Shown here piece by piece: positions 26,120 through 35,397 of a stretch of 64,000 bases of DNA. The notes below the pieces were generated by a model. The model saw only the letters and a program-made list of their open reading frames with translations, had not been told where the DNA came from and searched no databases. How positions within the stretch are numbered: position 1 is the stretch's first letter; each line of letters begins with the position of its first letter. The stretch spans positions 4,555,254-4,619,253 of the forward strand of contig NZ_CP101750.1 in NCBI RefSeq assembly GCF_026810505.1. Reading direction: 5' to 3'. The DNA is from Streptomyces sp. Je 1-369 (lineage in GTDB: Bacteria; Actinomycetota; Actinomycetes; Streptomycetales; Streptomycetaceae). A program made the translations under genes and the position numbers.

Positions 26120-26140
26120 GCGATAGCTCCGGGCTATCGC
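26120..26140. promoter_or_regulatory. LysR box between regulator and protease genes
   Basis: GCGATAGC (26120-26127) and GCTATCGC (26133-26140) form a perfect 8-bp inverted repeat around TCCGG. It contains the T-N11-A form typical of LysR sites and sits about 115 bases upstream of the protease start and 87 upstream of the regulator start. Confidence 0.8.
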
Positions 26141-26254
26141 GAGTTGCCATCATTCCCACGCGCCCCACGCTCCCCGACACTCACAGCTACCGAACCGTTC
26201 ACCTTTCATCGACTGCCCCACGCGGTCGTGGAACGAGTAGGAAGCCCCCCACAC

Positions 26255-26926
26255 ATGAACAAGCGTTACCTGTCTGTCGCCGCTGTTCTCGGCCTCGCCG
26301 TCGCCGGTCTCGGCGCGACCTCGGCCACGGCTACGACCGCCGACTCCGCGCCTGCCACGGCGCCGGTGTCCGCCACGTCCTCGTACGCCGCGTACGAGGG
26401 TTCCGCCGCCGAGGCCAAGGCCAACAAGGCGTTCTTCGAGGCCGTCGTGAAGGCGGTCGCCGAGAAGCGGGCGGCCAACCCGGGTGCGAAGTCCGTGACC
26501 GTGACGTACGACGCGTCCGGCGCGCCCACCTTCGCCCAGCAGATAGCCAGCTCCACGTCCATCTGGAACAGCTCGGTCTCCAACGTGAAGCTTCAGGAGG
26601 GGAGTTCGGGCGCCAGCTTCGAGTACCGCGAGGGCAACGACGCGCGCGGCTCGTACGCGAGCACGGACGGCCACGGCAGCGGTTACATCTTCCTGGACTA
26701 CGCGCAGAACAAGGAGTACGACTCGACGCGTGTCACCGCGCACGAGACCGGGCACGTGCTCGGGCTTCCCGACACGTACGACGGGCCGTGCAGCCAGCTG
26801 ATGTCGGGCGGCGGGCCCGGCCCGTCCTGCACGAACTCGAAGCCGGACGCGACGGAGCGGGGGCAGGTGGACCAGCTCTGGGCGAACGGGTTCGCCAAGG
26901 CGCTGCACAAGGTCAACGGTCGCTGA
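26255..26926 (+). CDS. snpA: Snapalysin family (M7) small neutral metalloprotease
   Basis: 223 residues from ATG 26255, preceded by AGGAAG. Signal peptide at about 1-28 ([20 protein letters not shown]), a propeptide rich in Ala and Lys (to about 75), then the mature domain with the zinc motif [11 protein letters not shown] (H-E-x-x-H-x-x-G-x-x-D) and conserved cysteines in [11 protein letters not shown] and [11 protein letters not shown]7 proteases are secreted and cleave next to aromatic residues. A divergent LysR regulator gene and its operator lie upstream. Symbol given by family and synteny. Confidence 0.9.
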   Translation: MNKRYLSVAAVLGLAVAGLGATSATATTADSAPATAPVSATSSYAAYEGSAAEAKANKAFFEAVVKAVAEKRAANPGAKSVTVTYDASGAPTFAQQIASSTSIWNSSVSNVKLQEGSSGASFEYREGNDARGSYASTDGHGSGYIFLDYAQNKEYDSTRVTAHETGHVLGLPDTYDGPCSQLMSGGGPGPSCTNSKPDATERGQVDQLWANGFAKALHKVNGR

Positions 26927-26954
26927 GCGCGGGCTGAGACAGGACCAGGTCGTC

Positions 26955-26995
26955 GGGGAGCTGCGGGCCGGCTGTGGCTGGCCGCGCAGTTCCCC
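26955..26995. terminator. Imperfect long hairpin between snapalysin and FUSC genes
   Basis: GGGGA, CTGCG, GCC and GC on the left pair with GC, GGCC, CGCAG and TCCCC on the right around TGTG. The genes are convergent. Hairpins of this sequence recur in streptomycete intergenic regions, to my recollection. Confidence 0.65.
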
Positions 26996-27004
26996 GCGCC
27001 CCTT

Positions 27005-29008
27005 TTACCCACCCTGCGGTGACGCCACCGCTCGGGCTGCCGCCACCTCCTGGCGCAGGGGTTCCAGGACGCTGTCCTTGGCGTCGTCGGTGAAGTCGAC
27101 GTGGCCCTTTTCCAGGTTCACCGAGGCGCGCAGGCGGTCTGCAAGGCCGCGTAGTTCGTGGGCCACTTCGGCCACCTCGTCCGGCTTGGGGGCCTGCGCT
27201 CCGTGCCGGATGCGGACCCTCGCCGCTGTCGTCGCGTCCAGGATGCGTTCCACGGCGACGACCAGCGGCCACCACGCCGCGGCTCGCGTTCCCGTGGGCG
27301 GGGGCTCGGTCAGGGCGCGTTGGAACTCGGAGCGGATGACGGACAAGTCGCGGTAGAGGCCGCGGCGCATGCGGGCGCGGGCCGCCGCGTCGCCGTCGCC
27401 GAACGCGCACTCCACGTACCGCGCCGTGTCCGCGACCGCGTCCGCGAGCCGGTCGCCGATCCGCGTGCCCCAGCTCTCCGGCCAGAGCAGGTACCCGGCG
27501 ACGAGCGTGATGCCGCAGCCGATCAGGCTGTCGACGAGGCGCGGTACGACGAGGCCGAGGCCCTGGTGGTTGAGGATGTCGGAGAGGAGCAGGATGACCG
27601 GGGTGATCGCTGCTGTCTGGTAGCCGTAGCCGCGGGTGGTGAGGGCCGGGATCAGCGGGGCGAGCAGCATCATCACCGGGACGTCCCACCAGCCGTGCGG
27701 GACCTCGGCGAGGACGGCTGCCGCCACCACCAGGCCCGCCGCCGTGCCGAGCGCCCGCAGCACGGCGCGCGAGAAGACCGAGCCGAAGTCGGGCTTGAGG
27801 ACGAACGTGACGGTGAGCGCCACCCAGTACGACCTGGGTACGTCGATGATCGAGACCAACGACTGGGCCAGACCGATGCAGAGGGCGAGGCGCAGGCCGT
27901 AGCGCCAGGAGGCGCCGGACAGGATGACGTTGCGGGCGGCGCGGCGGGCGCGGACGCGCAGCGCGGCGGGGCGGCCGAGGCGGTCGTCGGTGCCGATGAC
28001 GCCGAGCGGGTCGGGGTCGGCGAGCGTCTCAGCGGCGTGCAGCACGGCGTGGTCGAGGGCGCGGGCCGCGTGGTCCTGGGGTTCGGGGATGCGGGCGGCG
28101 GCGCGGGCGGGCGCCTCGGCGGGGTCCGTGCGGGGGGTCTCGCCCCGCTCCACCGCCTCGGCGAGCGCGCGGACCGCCGCGGGTACTTCGGGCGGCAGGC
28201 GTACGCAGGCGTGGCGGGCCGCCTGGTCGGCGGCGGGGGCCGCCTCGATCACGGGAGTCAGGGCGTTCAACTGGGCCACGAGGCGGACAAGTTCGGGGTT
28301 GCGGCCGTGGTCGCGGGTGCGTCGGGCGAGGACGAGGTCGTAGCTCTGGTTCAGGGAGGCCGTCACCGCGGTGCGTGCCTCGCCGTACGTGTCCGTGCCC
28401 GCCGCGTCGAGGAGCGCGGCCACCGCTCGGTAGGACGCGGCGACGGCGGCGCGTTCGGGGACGCCGGAGCGGAGCGGCCAGGCGAGCAGGGCGAGGGTGA
28501 GGACGAGGAGGCCGCCGCCGGTCATCAGGAGCGGCGCGAGCCACCACTGCCCCGGCATGGGCAGCCCGGCGCCGACCACGCTGTTGAGGAGCAGGAGCAG
28601 CCCCGAGACGGAGGCGACCGCGCCGATCGTCGACATCATCCCGGAGACGAGCGCGACGAAGGTGACGGCGCCGACGGCGACCCAGCCGTGCCCGAAGACG
28701 AGCGAGCCGAGGGTGACGCCGAGGGCGCCGAAGAGCTGCGGGACGGCGATGTTGAAGATCCGCATGCGGTACGCGTCGGCGGTGTCGCCGATGACTCCGG
28801 AGAGGGCGCCCATGGAGGCGAGCGCGCCGTAGGAGGGCTGTCCCGCGAGGATGCCGAGGGCGAGGGGGAGCGCCATCGCCACGGAGGCGCGGGCCACGGC
28901 CGCCCAGGGGATGGGCGCGGACTGCGGCTTGAGGGACCTGACCAGCCAGTCGGGTGGGGTGAGCGGGCTCAGTGAGACCGGACGGGCGGGGCGGGACTCT
29001 CGGGGCAT
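27005..29008 (-). CDS. FUSC family inner-membrane transporter (aromatic acid exporter type)
   Basis: 667 residues. Two six-helix hydrophobic blocks (about 30-190 and 355-510) are each followed by a soluble helical region, the FUSC/YccS/AaeB layout. Motifs include LALGILAGQPSYGALASMG in block 1 and VPRSYWVALTVTFVLKPDFG, the FUSC-type consensus, in block 2. A likely role is proton-driven efflux of aromatic or other organic acids. The C-terminal VNLEKGHVDFTDDAKDSV is soluble. It is a single gene, convergent with snapalysin and followed upstream by the EEP-hydrolase gene on the same strand 44 bases away, so an operon is possible. Confidence 0.85.
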   Translation of the reverse strand: MPRESRPARPVSLSPLTPPDWLVRSLKPQSAPIPWAAVARASVAMALPLALGILAGQPSYGALASMGALSGVIGDTADAYRMRIFNIAVPQLFGALGVTLGSLVFGHGWVAVGAVTFVALVSGMMSTIGAVASVSGLLLLLNSVVGAGLPMPGQWWLAPLLMTGGGLLVLTLALLAWPLRSGVPERAAVAASYRAVAALLDAAGTDTYGEARTAVTASLNQSYDLVLARRTRDHGRNPELVRLVAQLNALTPVIEAAPAADQAARHACVRLPPEVPAAVRALAEAVERGETPRTDPAEAPARAAARIPEPQDHAARALDHAVLHAAETLADPDPLGVIGTDDRLGRPAALRVRARRAARNVILSGASWRYGLRLALCIGLAQSLVSIIDVPRSYWVALTVTFVLKPDFGSVFSRAVLRALGTAAGLVVAAAVLAEVPHGWWDVPVMMLLAPLIPALTTRGYGYQTAAITPVILLLSDILNHQGLGLVVPRLVDSLIGCGITLVAGYLLWPESWGTRIGDRLADAVADTARYVECAFGDGDAAARARMRRGLYRDLSVIRSEFQRALTEPPPTGTRAAAWWPLVVAVERILDATTAARVRIRHGAQAPKPDEVAEVAHELRGLADRLRASVNLEKGHVDFTDDAKDSVLEPLRQEVAAARAVASPQGG

Positions 29009-29052
29009 GCGCCCATTATCGGCGCTTTACGTGACTTGCCCTGGCCGTGGGA

Positions 29053-30132
29053 TCAACGCTCTGTTTCGGCTTTGTGCAGGGTCAGTGTGACGACGAGGGC
29101 GCGGTGGTCGGTGTTTCCGATGTCCAGGAAGCGGGCGTCGCGGGCGGAGAAGTCGGGCGTGGCGAGGACGTGGTCGATCTGGGCGCCGAGCGGGGCGGGG
29201 GCGGCGGCGGGCCAGCTCGGGGTGCGCGACGCGCCGGCGAGGCGGGCGGTGTCGCGGAGCCCTTCGTCGAGGACCTTCCGGAACGCCGCGTGGTCCTGGG
29301 TGGCGTTGAAGTCCCCGGCGATGATGGTGGGCGTGCCGTCGCCCGCGGCCGCGTACTCCTGGATCCGGCGGAGCTCGGACTGCCACAGGTCGACTTCGCG
29401 GGGCATGGGCGGCATGGGATGCGCGAGCTGCACCCGTACGTCGTGTCCCTGTACGTCGGCGACGGCACCCGGCATGCCCAGCGTGCCCTCCACCCCGTCC
29501 GCGCTCTTCAGCGGCACCTTGGAGAGGATGACGGAGCCCTCGGCGCCGGACGCCTCGACGGACGCGCGGTGGGGGTAGTCGGAACGGGGCAGCTCCTTGC
29601 GGAGCAGCGCGGAGCACGCGAAGTCGCACTCCTCGACGAAGAGCAGGTCGGGCCGCTCCTCACGCACCGCATCGATCAGCCCTTCCGTCCCGCCCCCGAA
29701 CTCGACGTTGGACGTCAGCACCCGCACTTCGGCGACGGCGGGCCCCTTCGGCGAGTCGGTGTTCCCGTAGGGCTCCACGTACCAGGCGACGACCCCCAGC
29801 GCGACGACTCCCCACAGCATCCCGAACCGCCACCGCGCGAGCACGGCCATGAGCAGCCCGGCCCCAGCGGGCAGGAGCAGCCAGGGCAGAAACGCGAGAA
29901 CCTGGGGAACGGGCGTGACCCCATCGGAATCGGCCACCCGAAATCCGATGACGACACTGACCCCGGCCAGCAGGACCCCGGCCCCCCACGCCGCAACCCG
30001 CCCCACTCGCCGCCGGGGCTTCGGCGCGTCGAGGTCCTCCTCGACGTCGGCCCCGACGGCCACACTCTCCGCGCTGTCCAAGAAGCCACCCCTCACACCG
30101 GTCACCCGCATCCTCTCCCAGAGACGGGACAC
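29053..30132 (-). CDS. Membrane-anchored endonuclease/exonuclease/phosphatase (EEP) family protein
   Basis: 359 residues. A cytoplasmic N-terminus (about 45 residues) precedes three hydrophobic helices (about 45-135). The EEP fold follows at about 140-355, with the catalytic acids and histidines in VLTSNVEFGGG, LLFVEECD, IIAGDFNATQDH, QIDHVLAT and NTDHRALVV. Members include phosphodiesterases, nucleases and sphingomyelinases; the active site should face outward. An alternative start is at MRVTGVRGG, eight codons in. Confidence 0.85.
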   Translation of the reverse strand: MSRLWERMRVTGVRGGFLDSAESVAVGADVEEDLDAPKPRRRVGRVAAWGAGVLLAGVSVVIGFRVADSDGVTPVPQVLAFLPWLLLPAGAGLLMAVLARWRFGMLWGVVALGVVAWYVEPYGNTDSPKGPAVAEVRVLTSNVEFGGGTEGLIDAVREERPDLLFVEECDFACSALLRKELPRSDYPHRASVEASGAEGSVILSKVPLKSADGVEGTLGMPGAVADVQGHDVRVQLAHPMPPMPREVDLWQSELRRIQEYAAAGDGTPTIIAGDFNATQDHAAFRKVLDEGLRDTARLAGASRTPSWPAAAPAPLGAQIDHVLATPDFSARDARFLDIGNTDHRALVVTLTLHKAETER

Positions 30133-30168
30133 GGCGGACGGCGGTTGCCCGACGACCGCCGCGCCGGG

Positions 30169-31008
30169 TCAGGCGCGGCGGCGCACCCGCGGCACGAGCC
30201 ACACCGCCAGGGCGACCAGCACCATCACCCCCACGATCACCCACGCCGTCACCCGCAGCGTCTCCGTCAGGGCGTCGTACACCGCGCCCGCCGCGTCGTG
30301 GGAGATGTCCGAGGGGAGGTCGTCCAGGGTGAGGGAGCGGCCGATGGCCACCGCCGCCACCAGGAGCGCCGCGCCGAGCGCCATGCCGAGCGCCGTGGCG
30401 AGGACCGCCCCGCGGCGGCGGGTGGCGAGGAGGATGCCCGCGGCGGCCAGGAGCGCCGCCGCCACCGCGGGCCAGACGCCCGCCACCTGGAGCGCGTGGA
30501 AGCTGTGCCACAGCCAGCCCAGGTCCTTGGACTGGAGCACCGTGATGTCCGTGTGCTTGACCGGGATCTTCGACGCGAAGGGTACGCCTTCGTCCACCAG
30601 TTGCTGCTTGACCTGCTGCGTGATGGGCGCGAGGTCGATGGTGACCTCGCCGTTCGAGTCGTCGTTCAGGGCCGACTGGACGGCGTCGTGCGCCGCGCGG
30701 TTCGCCGCGTTCCAGGCCGTCTTGTACGACGCCGTCTCCGTGAAGGAGCGCACCGCGTCCCGTACGAACGACTCGACCGTGCCCTGGAGCGGGCCCACGT
30801 CGATCTCCTTCATCACGGAACCGGTGACCTCGTCCGCGACGGCCGCGCGCACCGCGGGGGCGGAGGCGAGCGGCGCCATCGTGGCGACGTAGCTGTCCCG
30901 GTCCCCGATCTCGTACTTCGCCCAGATGGAGAGCACGCCGAGCGGAACCAGGACGCAGGCGAGGACCAGGAGGGCGACGGACAGCGGACCGCGGACGGAT
31001 TTCGGCAC
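30169..31008 (-). CDS. Hypothetical membrane protein with four TM segments and an extracytoplasmic domain
   Basis: 279 residues from GTG 31008 (MPKSVRGPLSVALLV). One N-terminal helix, a soluble domain of about 150 residues (about 35-180) with many Ala, Asp and Val, then three helices near the C-terminus ending in RRRA. The frame also continues upstream to an ATG at 31068, but that would run through the 31024-31050 hairpin, which favours the shorter form; GGAGG lies only one base before the GTG, an unusually tight spacing. The family is not recognised beyond a generic streptomycete integral membrane protein. Confidence 0.7.
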   Translation of the reverse strand: MPKSVRGPLSVALLVLACVLVPLGVLSIWAKYEIGDRDSYVATMAPLASAPAVRAAVADEVTGSVMKEIDVGPLQGTVESFVRDAVRSFTETASYKTAWNAANRAAHDAVQSALNDDSNGEVTIDLAPITQQVKQQLVDEGVPFASKIPVKHTDITVLQSKDLGWLWHSFHALQVAGVWPAVAAALLAAAGILLATRRRGAVLATALGMALGAALLVAAVAIGRSLTLDDLPSDISHDAAGAVYDALTETLRVTAWVIVGVMVLVALAVWLVPRVRRRA

Positions 31009-31023
31009 GCCTCCAAGGCAAGA

Positions 31024-31050
31024 CCCCGGTCGCGCGGGGCGCGACCGGGG
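31024..31050 (-). terminator. Terminator downstream of the ABC exporter operon
   Basis: A perfect 12-bp stem CCCCGGTCGCGC / GCGCGACCGGGG with a GGG loop lies 25 bases past the permease stop, ahead of the next gene on the same strand. Confidence 0.75.
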
Positions 31051-31074
31051 CGACTGCATATGGGGCAACGGCGC

Positions 31075-31932
31075 CTACTTGCGGTTGTACAGACGCATCG
31101 TCACCGGCCCGAACACCGCCACGAGCAGCAGCGCCCAGCCGAGCGTCCAGGCCAGCTCCGTCGTCGGTGACGTGCCGTCCATCAGGGCGCGCACCGCCGA
31201 CGAGCAGTGGGTGATGGGGTTGTTGTTGACGAACGCCTGCAGCCAGCCCGGCATCGTCTCCGGCTTCACGAAGATGTCGCTGAGGAACGTCAGCGGGAAG
31301 ATCACCATCATGCTGACGCCCATCACCGACTTCTCCGTGCGCAGCAGCAGCCCGAACATCGTCCAGATCCACGAGAACGCGAAGGAGAAGACGAGCAGGA
31401 CCGCGATCCCCGCCACGACGCCGACGAAGCCGCCGTCCGGGCGGAAGCCCATGATGAGGCCGACGGTCAGGATGACGACGGACGCGATGGCGTAGCGCAG
31501 GGCGTCGCCGAGGAGGTAGCCGACCATCGTCGACGGGCGCCAGATCGGCAGCGTACGGAAGCGGTCGAAGACGCCCTTCTCGATGTCGGTGTTGACCGAC
31601 ACGCCCGTGTACATCGTGATCATGACGACGGACATCACGAGGATGCCGGGCAGCAGGTACTGGATGTACTCGGACGGGGAACCGGCGAGCGCGCCCCCGA
31701 ACAGGTACGTGTACATCAGCACCATCATGATCGGGAACGCCGTGACGTCGAAGAGCTGCTCCGGCACGTGCTTGATCTTGAGGATGGCGCGCCAGCCGAA
31801 GGTGAGGCAGGCGGACAGCGCGCTGGGCCGGGGCGGCCGCTCGGTGGCGATGAGGAGCTCGGCGAGGGACTCGGCCCTGACGGGGGCGAGGGCGAGGTCC
31901 TGCGACTCGCCGGTGGTGGCTGCGGTGCTCAT
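31075..31932 (-). CDS. ABC-2 type permease, DrrB-like
   Basis: 285 residues from ATG 31932, which overlaps the TGA of the ATPase gene (ATGA), so translation is coupled. Six hydrophobic segments follow an N-terminal cytoplasmic stretch. Family blocks include [40 protein letters not shown] and [15 protein letters not shown], characteristic of DrrB/ABC-2 drug exporters. With the upstream ATPase it should form a heteromeric exporter for a hydrophobic compound. The substrate is unknown and no biosynthetic cluster is adjacent. Confidence 0.9.
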   Translation of the reverse strand: MSTAATTGESQDLALAPVRAESLAELLIATERPPRPSALSACLTFGWRAILKIKHVPEQLFDVTAFPIMMVLMYTYLFGGALAGSPSEYIQYLLPGILVMSVVMITMYTGVSVNTDIEKGVFDRFRTLPIWRPSTMVGYLLGDALRYAIASVVILTVGLIMGFRPDGGFVGVVAGIAVLLVFSFAFSWIWTMFGLLLRTEKSVMGVSMMVIFPLTFLSDIFVKPETMPGWLQAFVNNNPITHCSSAVRALMDGTSPTTELAWTLGWALLLVAVFGPVTMRLYNRK

Positions 31933-32945
31933 GCGGTGGCCTCTTCCTTCAGCTCGGCGGGGGTCTGGTGGGAGGCGTCCGTGCCGGTCAGGGAGAGGAA
32001 CACCTCGTCGAGGCTCGGCTGGCCGAGGGAGAAGTTGTCGACGGTGATCCCGGCGCGGGCCAGCTCGGCCAGCGCCCGGGAGGCCTGCTCGGCGGCGCCG
32101 CCCTCGCCGGGCCCCGTGCCCGCCCCGTCCGTGCCCACCCGCGCCGTCAGCGCGACCGGATCCGGCTCCAGCTGCACCTGCGCGTCGAGGACCGCACCCA
32201 GCAGCCGCGCCGCCTCCTCGCGCCGCGCGGCCTCCCGCAGCCGCACGTGCACCGAGCCCGCGCCCACCGAAGCCTTGAGCTCGCCCTTGGTCCCCTCGGC
32301 GATGACCTTCCCCCGGTCGATGACCGCGATCCGCGCCGCCAACTGGTCGGCCTCGTCGAGGTACTGCGTGGTGAGGAGGACCGTCGTGCCGTGGCCGACG
32401 ACCGCGCGCACGATGTCCCAGACCTGGTTGCGGCTGCGCGGATCGAGCCCCGTCGTCGGCTCGTCGAGGAAGAGCAGGTCGGGGGTGTTCAGGATGGACG
32501 CGGCGATGTCGATACGGCGCCGCATGCCGCCCGAGTAGTTCTTCACCTGCCGCGCCGCCGCCTCCGTGAGCCCGAACGCTTCGAGCAGCTGCCCGGCACG
32601 GCCGCGCGCCGCCTGCTTGGAGTGACCGGTGAGGCGGCCCAGCAGGATCAGGTTCTCCAGGCCGGTCAGGTCCTCGTCGACCGACGCGTACTGCCCGGTC
32701 AGGCTCACCCGGCTGCGTACGGCGTCCGCCTCGCGCACGACGTCGTGCCCGAACACGTGCGCCTCGCCCCCGTCGGGCCGCAGCAGGGTGGCGAGCATCT
32801 TGACCGCTGTGGTCTTGCCCGCTCCGTTCGGTCCCAGTACGCCGTAGACCGTGCCTGCCGGGACGGTGAGGTCGATGCCGTCGACCGCGCGGTTGTCGCC
32901 GAAGGTCTTGACCAGACCCGCGGTCTCGATGGCCATGCTGCTCAT
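31929..32945 (-). CDS. ABC transporter ATP-binding protein, DrrA family
   Basis: 338 residues from ATG 32945 ([16 protein letters not shown]); an ATG three codons later is also possible. Walker [10 protein letters not shown], signature [12 protein letters not shown], Walker [13 protein letters not shown] and the switch histidine region are all intact. The C-terminal 100 residues match the DrrA-type regulatory domain and include the late motif [16 protein letters not shown]. It forms an exporter with the coupled DrrB-like permease gene. Confidence 0.93.
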   Translation of the reverse strand: MSSMAIETAGLVKTFGDNRAVDGIDLTVPAGTVYGVLGPNGAGKTTAVKMLATLLRPDGGEAHVFGHDVVREADAVRSRVSLTGQYASVDEDLTGLENLILLGRLTGHSKQAARGRAGQLLEAFGLTEAAARQVKNYSGGMRRRIDIAASILNTPDLLFLDEPTTGLDPRSRNQVWDIVRAVVGHGTTVLLTTQYLDEADQLAARIAVIDRGKVIAEGTKGELKASVGAGSVHVRLREAARREEAARLLGAVLDAQVQLEPDPVALTARVGTDGAGTGPGEGGAAEQASRALAELARAGITVDNFSLGQPSLDEVFLSLTGTDASHQTPAELKEEATA

Positions 32946-33109
32946 GTCCGCCCGCCTTCTCACGTCTCACCGGAGCAAGAGGTAAAGGATTCGTCATGAG
33001 GGCAGACCGGGGCCGCCCCGGAAACTCATCGATCTCGGCGTAGGGAAGCTTCCGGTGGAGCGCTCGGCCGTTCGGGTGTTTCCTGGATGAGGGGGCGAGG
33101 AGGCTGATC

Positions 33110-33520
33110 ATGCGAATCGCTCTGAGCGCGGGGGCCGCGGCGTTGCTGACCCTCGGGACCGCTGCCGCCACCGCCACCGCCGCTCCCGCCCACGACAACG
33201 ACAGCGTCATCTGGGGCACCGTCGTCTCGGGTCCGGACCTGAAGGTCAGGGACGAGCCGAGTACGCACGGCTCGATCCTGACGAAGATGCCGTACGGCAG
33301 CGAGGACCGCGTCAAATGCGCCGTGCGGGGCATGTCCGTCCACGGCAACCCGCACTGGTACTGGCTGGAGGGCGTCCGCGGCTGGGTGAGCGCGGAGTAC
33401 GTCGACACGGGCGGCCGTCACGTGCCGAGCTGCGGCTCGTCGTCCGAGGACCCGTGCCCCCAGTGGCGCGACCGGGACCACCACCAGGACTGCGACCCGT
33501 GCGGATACCGCGACCACTGA
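33110..33520 (+). CDS. Secreted SH3-domain protein with Cys/His-rich tail
   Basis: 136 residues from ATG 33110 with GAGGAGG upstream. Signal peptide to about residue 25 (ATATAAPA). An SH3_3-type domain (about 35-100) includes VVSGPDLKVRDEPSTHG and WYWLEGVRGWVSAEYVD. The C-terminus is rich in Cys, Asp and His (DPCPQWRDRDHHQDCDPCG) and may be disulfide-bonded or bind metal. The gene is divergent from the ABC exporter and upstream of a small membrane protein gene. Confidence 0.8.
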   Translation: MRIALSAGAAALLTLGTAAATATAAPAHDNDSVIWGTVVSGPDLKVRDEPSTHGSILTKMPYGSEDRVKCAVRGMSVHGNPHWYWLEGVRGWVSAEYVDTGGRHVPSCGSSSEDPCPQWRDRDHHQDCDPCGYRDH

Positions 33521-33526
33521 CTGACG

Positions 33527-33584
33527 TACGCAGGGGGACGAGAAGGGAACCGTCATACGCAGGGGGCCGAGAAGGGAACCGTCA
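33527..33584 (+). repeat. 29-bp tandem duplication of a leader with ribosome-binding site
   Basis: Copies at 33527-33555 and 33556-33584 differ at one base. Each contains CAGGGGG and AGAAGGGAACCGTCA. The second copy leads directly into the ATG of the next gene; the first leads into ATACGC. Confidence 0.85.
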
Positions 33585-33979
33585 TGGCACACACCGCACC
33601 CGTCCACTACGCACCGCGCGCCCGCGCGGCCTCGTCCTCCGCGTCCCGCTGGGCCGGACTCGCCCTGCTCGCGGGGGTCGTCTACGGCCTCTGGGCCTGC
33701 GCGATCCGGCGCGACGGAGGGCCGATCACCACCGGGAACGTCATGTTCGGAGTGGTGACCGGCCTGATACTCGCCGCCGTCATGTTCGCCCTGCACCGCC
33801 TCGCACCCTCGCTCCCGCGTGAACTGCGCGCGCTGTCCTGGACGGCGTTCGCGGGCATCGCGTTCGGCTTCCTCTACAGCCTGGGCGGGGCGAGCGTGCT
33901 GCGGTCCACCGTGATGGCGCTGGTGGTCGCGGCGGGTGTCTTCGCGGTGCTGTTCTACCGCTACTACACGACCGAGTGA
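33584..33979 (+). CDS. Small integral membrane protein, four TM segments
   Basis: 131 residues. A short polar N-terminus (MAHTAPVHYAPRARAASS) leads to four hydrophobic segments at about 22-40, 50-68, 82-100 and 106-126 and ends RYYTTE. No family is recognised. It starts inside the duplicated leader, and its 3' end overlaps the convergent MFS gene by 16 bases. Confidence 0.7.
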   Translation: MAHTAPVHYAPRARAASSSASRWAGLALLAGVVYGLWACAIRRDGGPITTGNVMFGVVTGLILAAVMFALHRLAPSLPRELRALSWTAFAGIAFGFLYSLGGASVLRSTVMALVVAAGVFAVLFYRYYTTE

Positions 33980-35397
33980 GCCGGGCCCTTCCCACGGTCA
34001 CCGCCGAGCCGGTGCGCGACGAGCAGTGAAGCGGCCAGCACCAGACCGGAGTTGACGGCCACAGCGACACTCACCCCGGACAGGACGCCCTGCGGGTCCC
34101 CGAGCCCCCCGTGGCCTCCTGTCCGGGCCGCCGCCACGATCGCGCTCATCACCGGAATGCCGAGCGTGATGCCGACCTGCTGGGTCATCGTCGCGAGCCC
34201 GGTCGCGAGTCCCTGCTCGGAGTCGGCGACACCCGATGTCGCGGTCACCATGAACCCCACGATCAGCAGCATGTTGCCGACGCCGCCCACGAACGTCGCG
34301 GCGAGCAGCAGATACAGCCACCCGCCGGACGTCCCCAGCGCGACCAGCGACACGGTGGCGGCGGCCTGCACCACACCCCCGCCGAGGATCGTCGCCCGCC
34401 CGCCGAACCGGCTCACGGCCCGCCCGCCGAGCACCCCGCCGACCACCGTGCCGACGCCGAGAACGCCGAAGGCGAGCCCGGTGGAGAGGGCGGAGTAGCC
34501 GAGCACCTCTTGCAGATAGAGCGTCATGAGGAAGACGAGCGAGGTCTCCGTGGCGAAGGCGACCAGGCCCGCCGTGTTGCCCCAGACGACCGACCGGCGC
34601 CGCATGATGCGGACGGGTACGAGCGGCGCGGGCGAGCGCTGCTCCACGAACCAGAAGGCGACGAGCAGCCCGCCGCCCGTGAGCAGCGCGCCCAGCGTGA
34701 GAGGATCGCTCCAGCCGCTCTCACCGGCCCGCGTGAGCCCGTGGACGAGGGCGAGCAGCCCGCCCGTGACGGTGACCGCGCCCGGCAGGTCGAGGCGGTG
34801 CTTGCACACGATCCGCGACTCCGTCAGGAGGGTCGGCGCGAGGGCGACGACGGCGGCCGCGACGGGCACGTTGATGAGGAACGCCCAGCGCCAGGAGAGC
34901 AGTTCGGTGAGGAGCCCGCCGAGAATGGCGCCGGTGGTGAAGCCGGCCGACATCAGCGCGCCGTTGAGGCCGAGGGCCCGGTCCCGCAGCGGCCCCTCAC
35001 GGAACGCGGTGGTGAGCAGGGCGAGCCCGGCCGGGGTGACGGCCGCCGTGGCGAGTCCTTGCAGCACCCGCGCCGTGAGCAGGACCTCCGGCGAGGTGGC
35101 GAGGCCGCCGAGGGCGGAGGAGAGGCCGAGCAGCGCCATGCCGCCGATGAAGAGCCGCTTGCGCCCGAAGAGGTCGCCGATCCGGCCGAGGAGGAGCGTG
35201 AATCCGGCGGCGGCGAGGGCGAAGGAGGTGGCGATCCACTGGAGCCCGGAGAGCGAGAAGCCGAGACCTTCACCGACGACGGGCAGGGCGACGTTCAGGA
35301 TGGAGAAGTCCACGGCGATCATGAACTGGGAGCCGAGGAGGAGGACCAGGACGAGCTTCTGACGCACGGTAGTGATCGTGTCGCCGGTCGTGGTCAT
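33964..35397 (-). CDS. MFS transporter, DHA2 (14-TM) drug-exporter type
   Basis: 477 residues from ATG 35397, which overlaps the last base of the TGA of the SGNH gene (TGATG), so translation is probably coupled; a GTG one codon earlier is possible. Motif A GRIGDLFGRKRLF and motif C-like stretches (TPAGLALLTTAF, GALMSAGFTTGAILGGLL) mark it as a DHA2 exporter. Fourteen helices are countable. Co-transcription with a secreted SGNH hydrolase and a divergent LysR gene suggests an inducible export system for a small molecule. Confidence 0.9.
   Translation of the reverse strand: MTTTGDTITTVRQKLVLVLLLGSQFMIAVDFSILNVALPVVGEGLGFSLSGLQWIATSFALAAAGFTLLLGRIGDLFGRKRLFIGGMALLGLSSALGGLATSPEVLLTARVLQGLATAAVTPAGLALLTTAFREGPLRDRALGLNGALMSAGFTTGAILGGLLTELLSWRWAFLINVPVAAAVVALAPTLLTESRIVCKHRLDLPGAVTVTGGLLALVHGLTRAGESGWSDPLTLGALLTGGGLLVAFWFVEQRSPAPLVPVRIMRRRSVVWGNTAGLVAFATETSLVFLMTLYLQEVLGYSALSTGLAFGVLGVGTVVGGVLGGRAVSRFGGRATILGGGVVQAAATVSLVALGTSGGWLYLLLAATFVGGVGNMLLIVGFMVTATSGVADSEQGLATGLATMTQQVGITLGIPVMSAIVAAARTGGHGGLGDPQGVLSGVSVAVAVNSGLVLAASLLVAHRLGGDRGKGPAHSVV

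Noticed and set aside
31075..33408. One 777-codon minus-strand frame suggesting a fused ABC protein
   Set aside because: Only the last 285 codons are real (the permease). The rest is a shadow of the ATPase gene, which is read in another frame and joined by an ATGA overlap.
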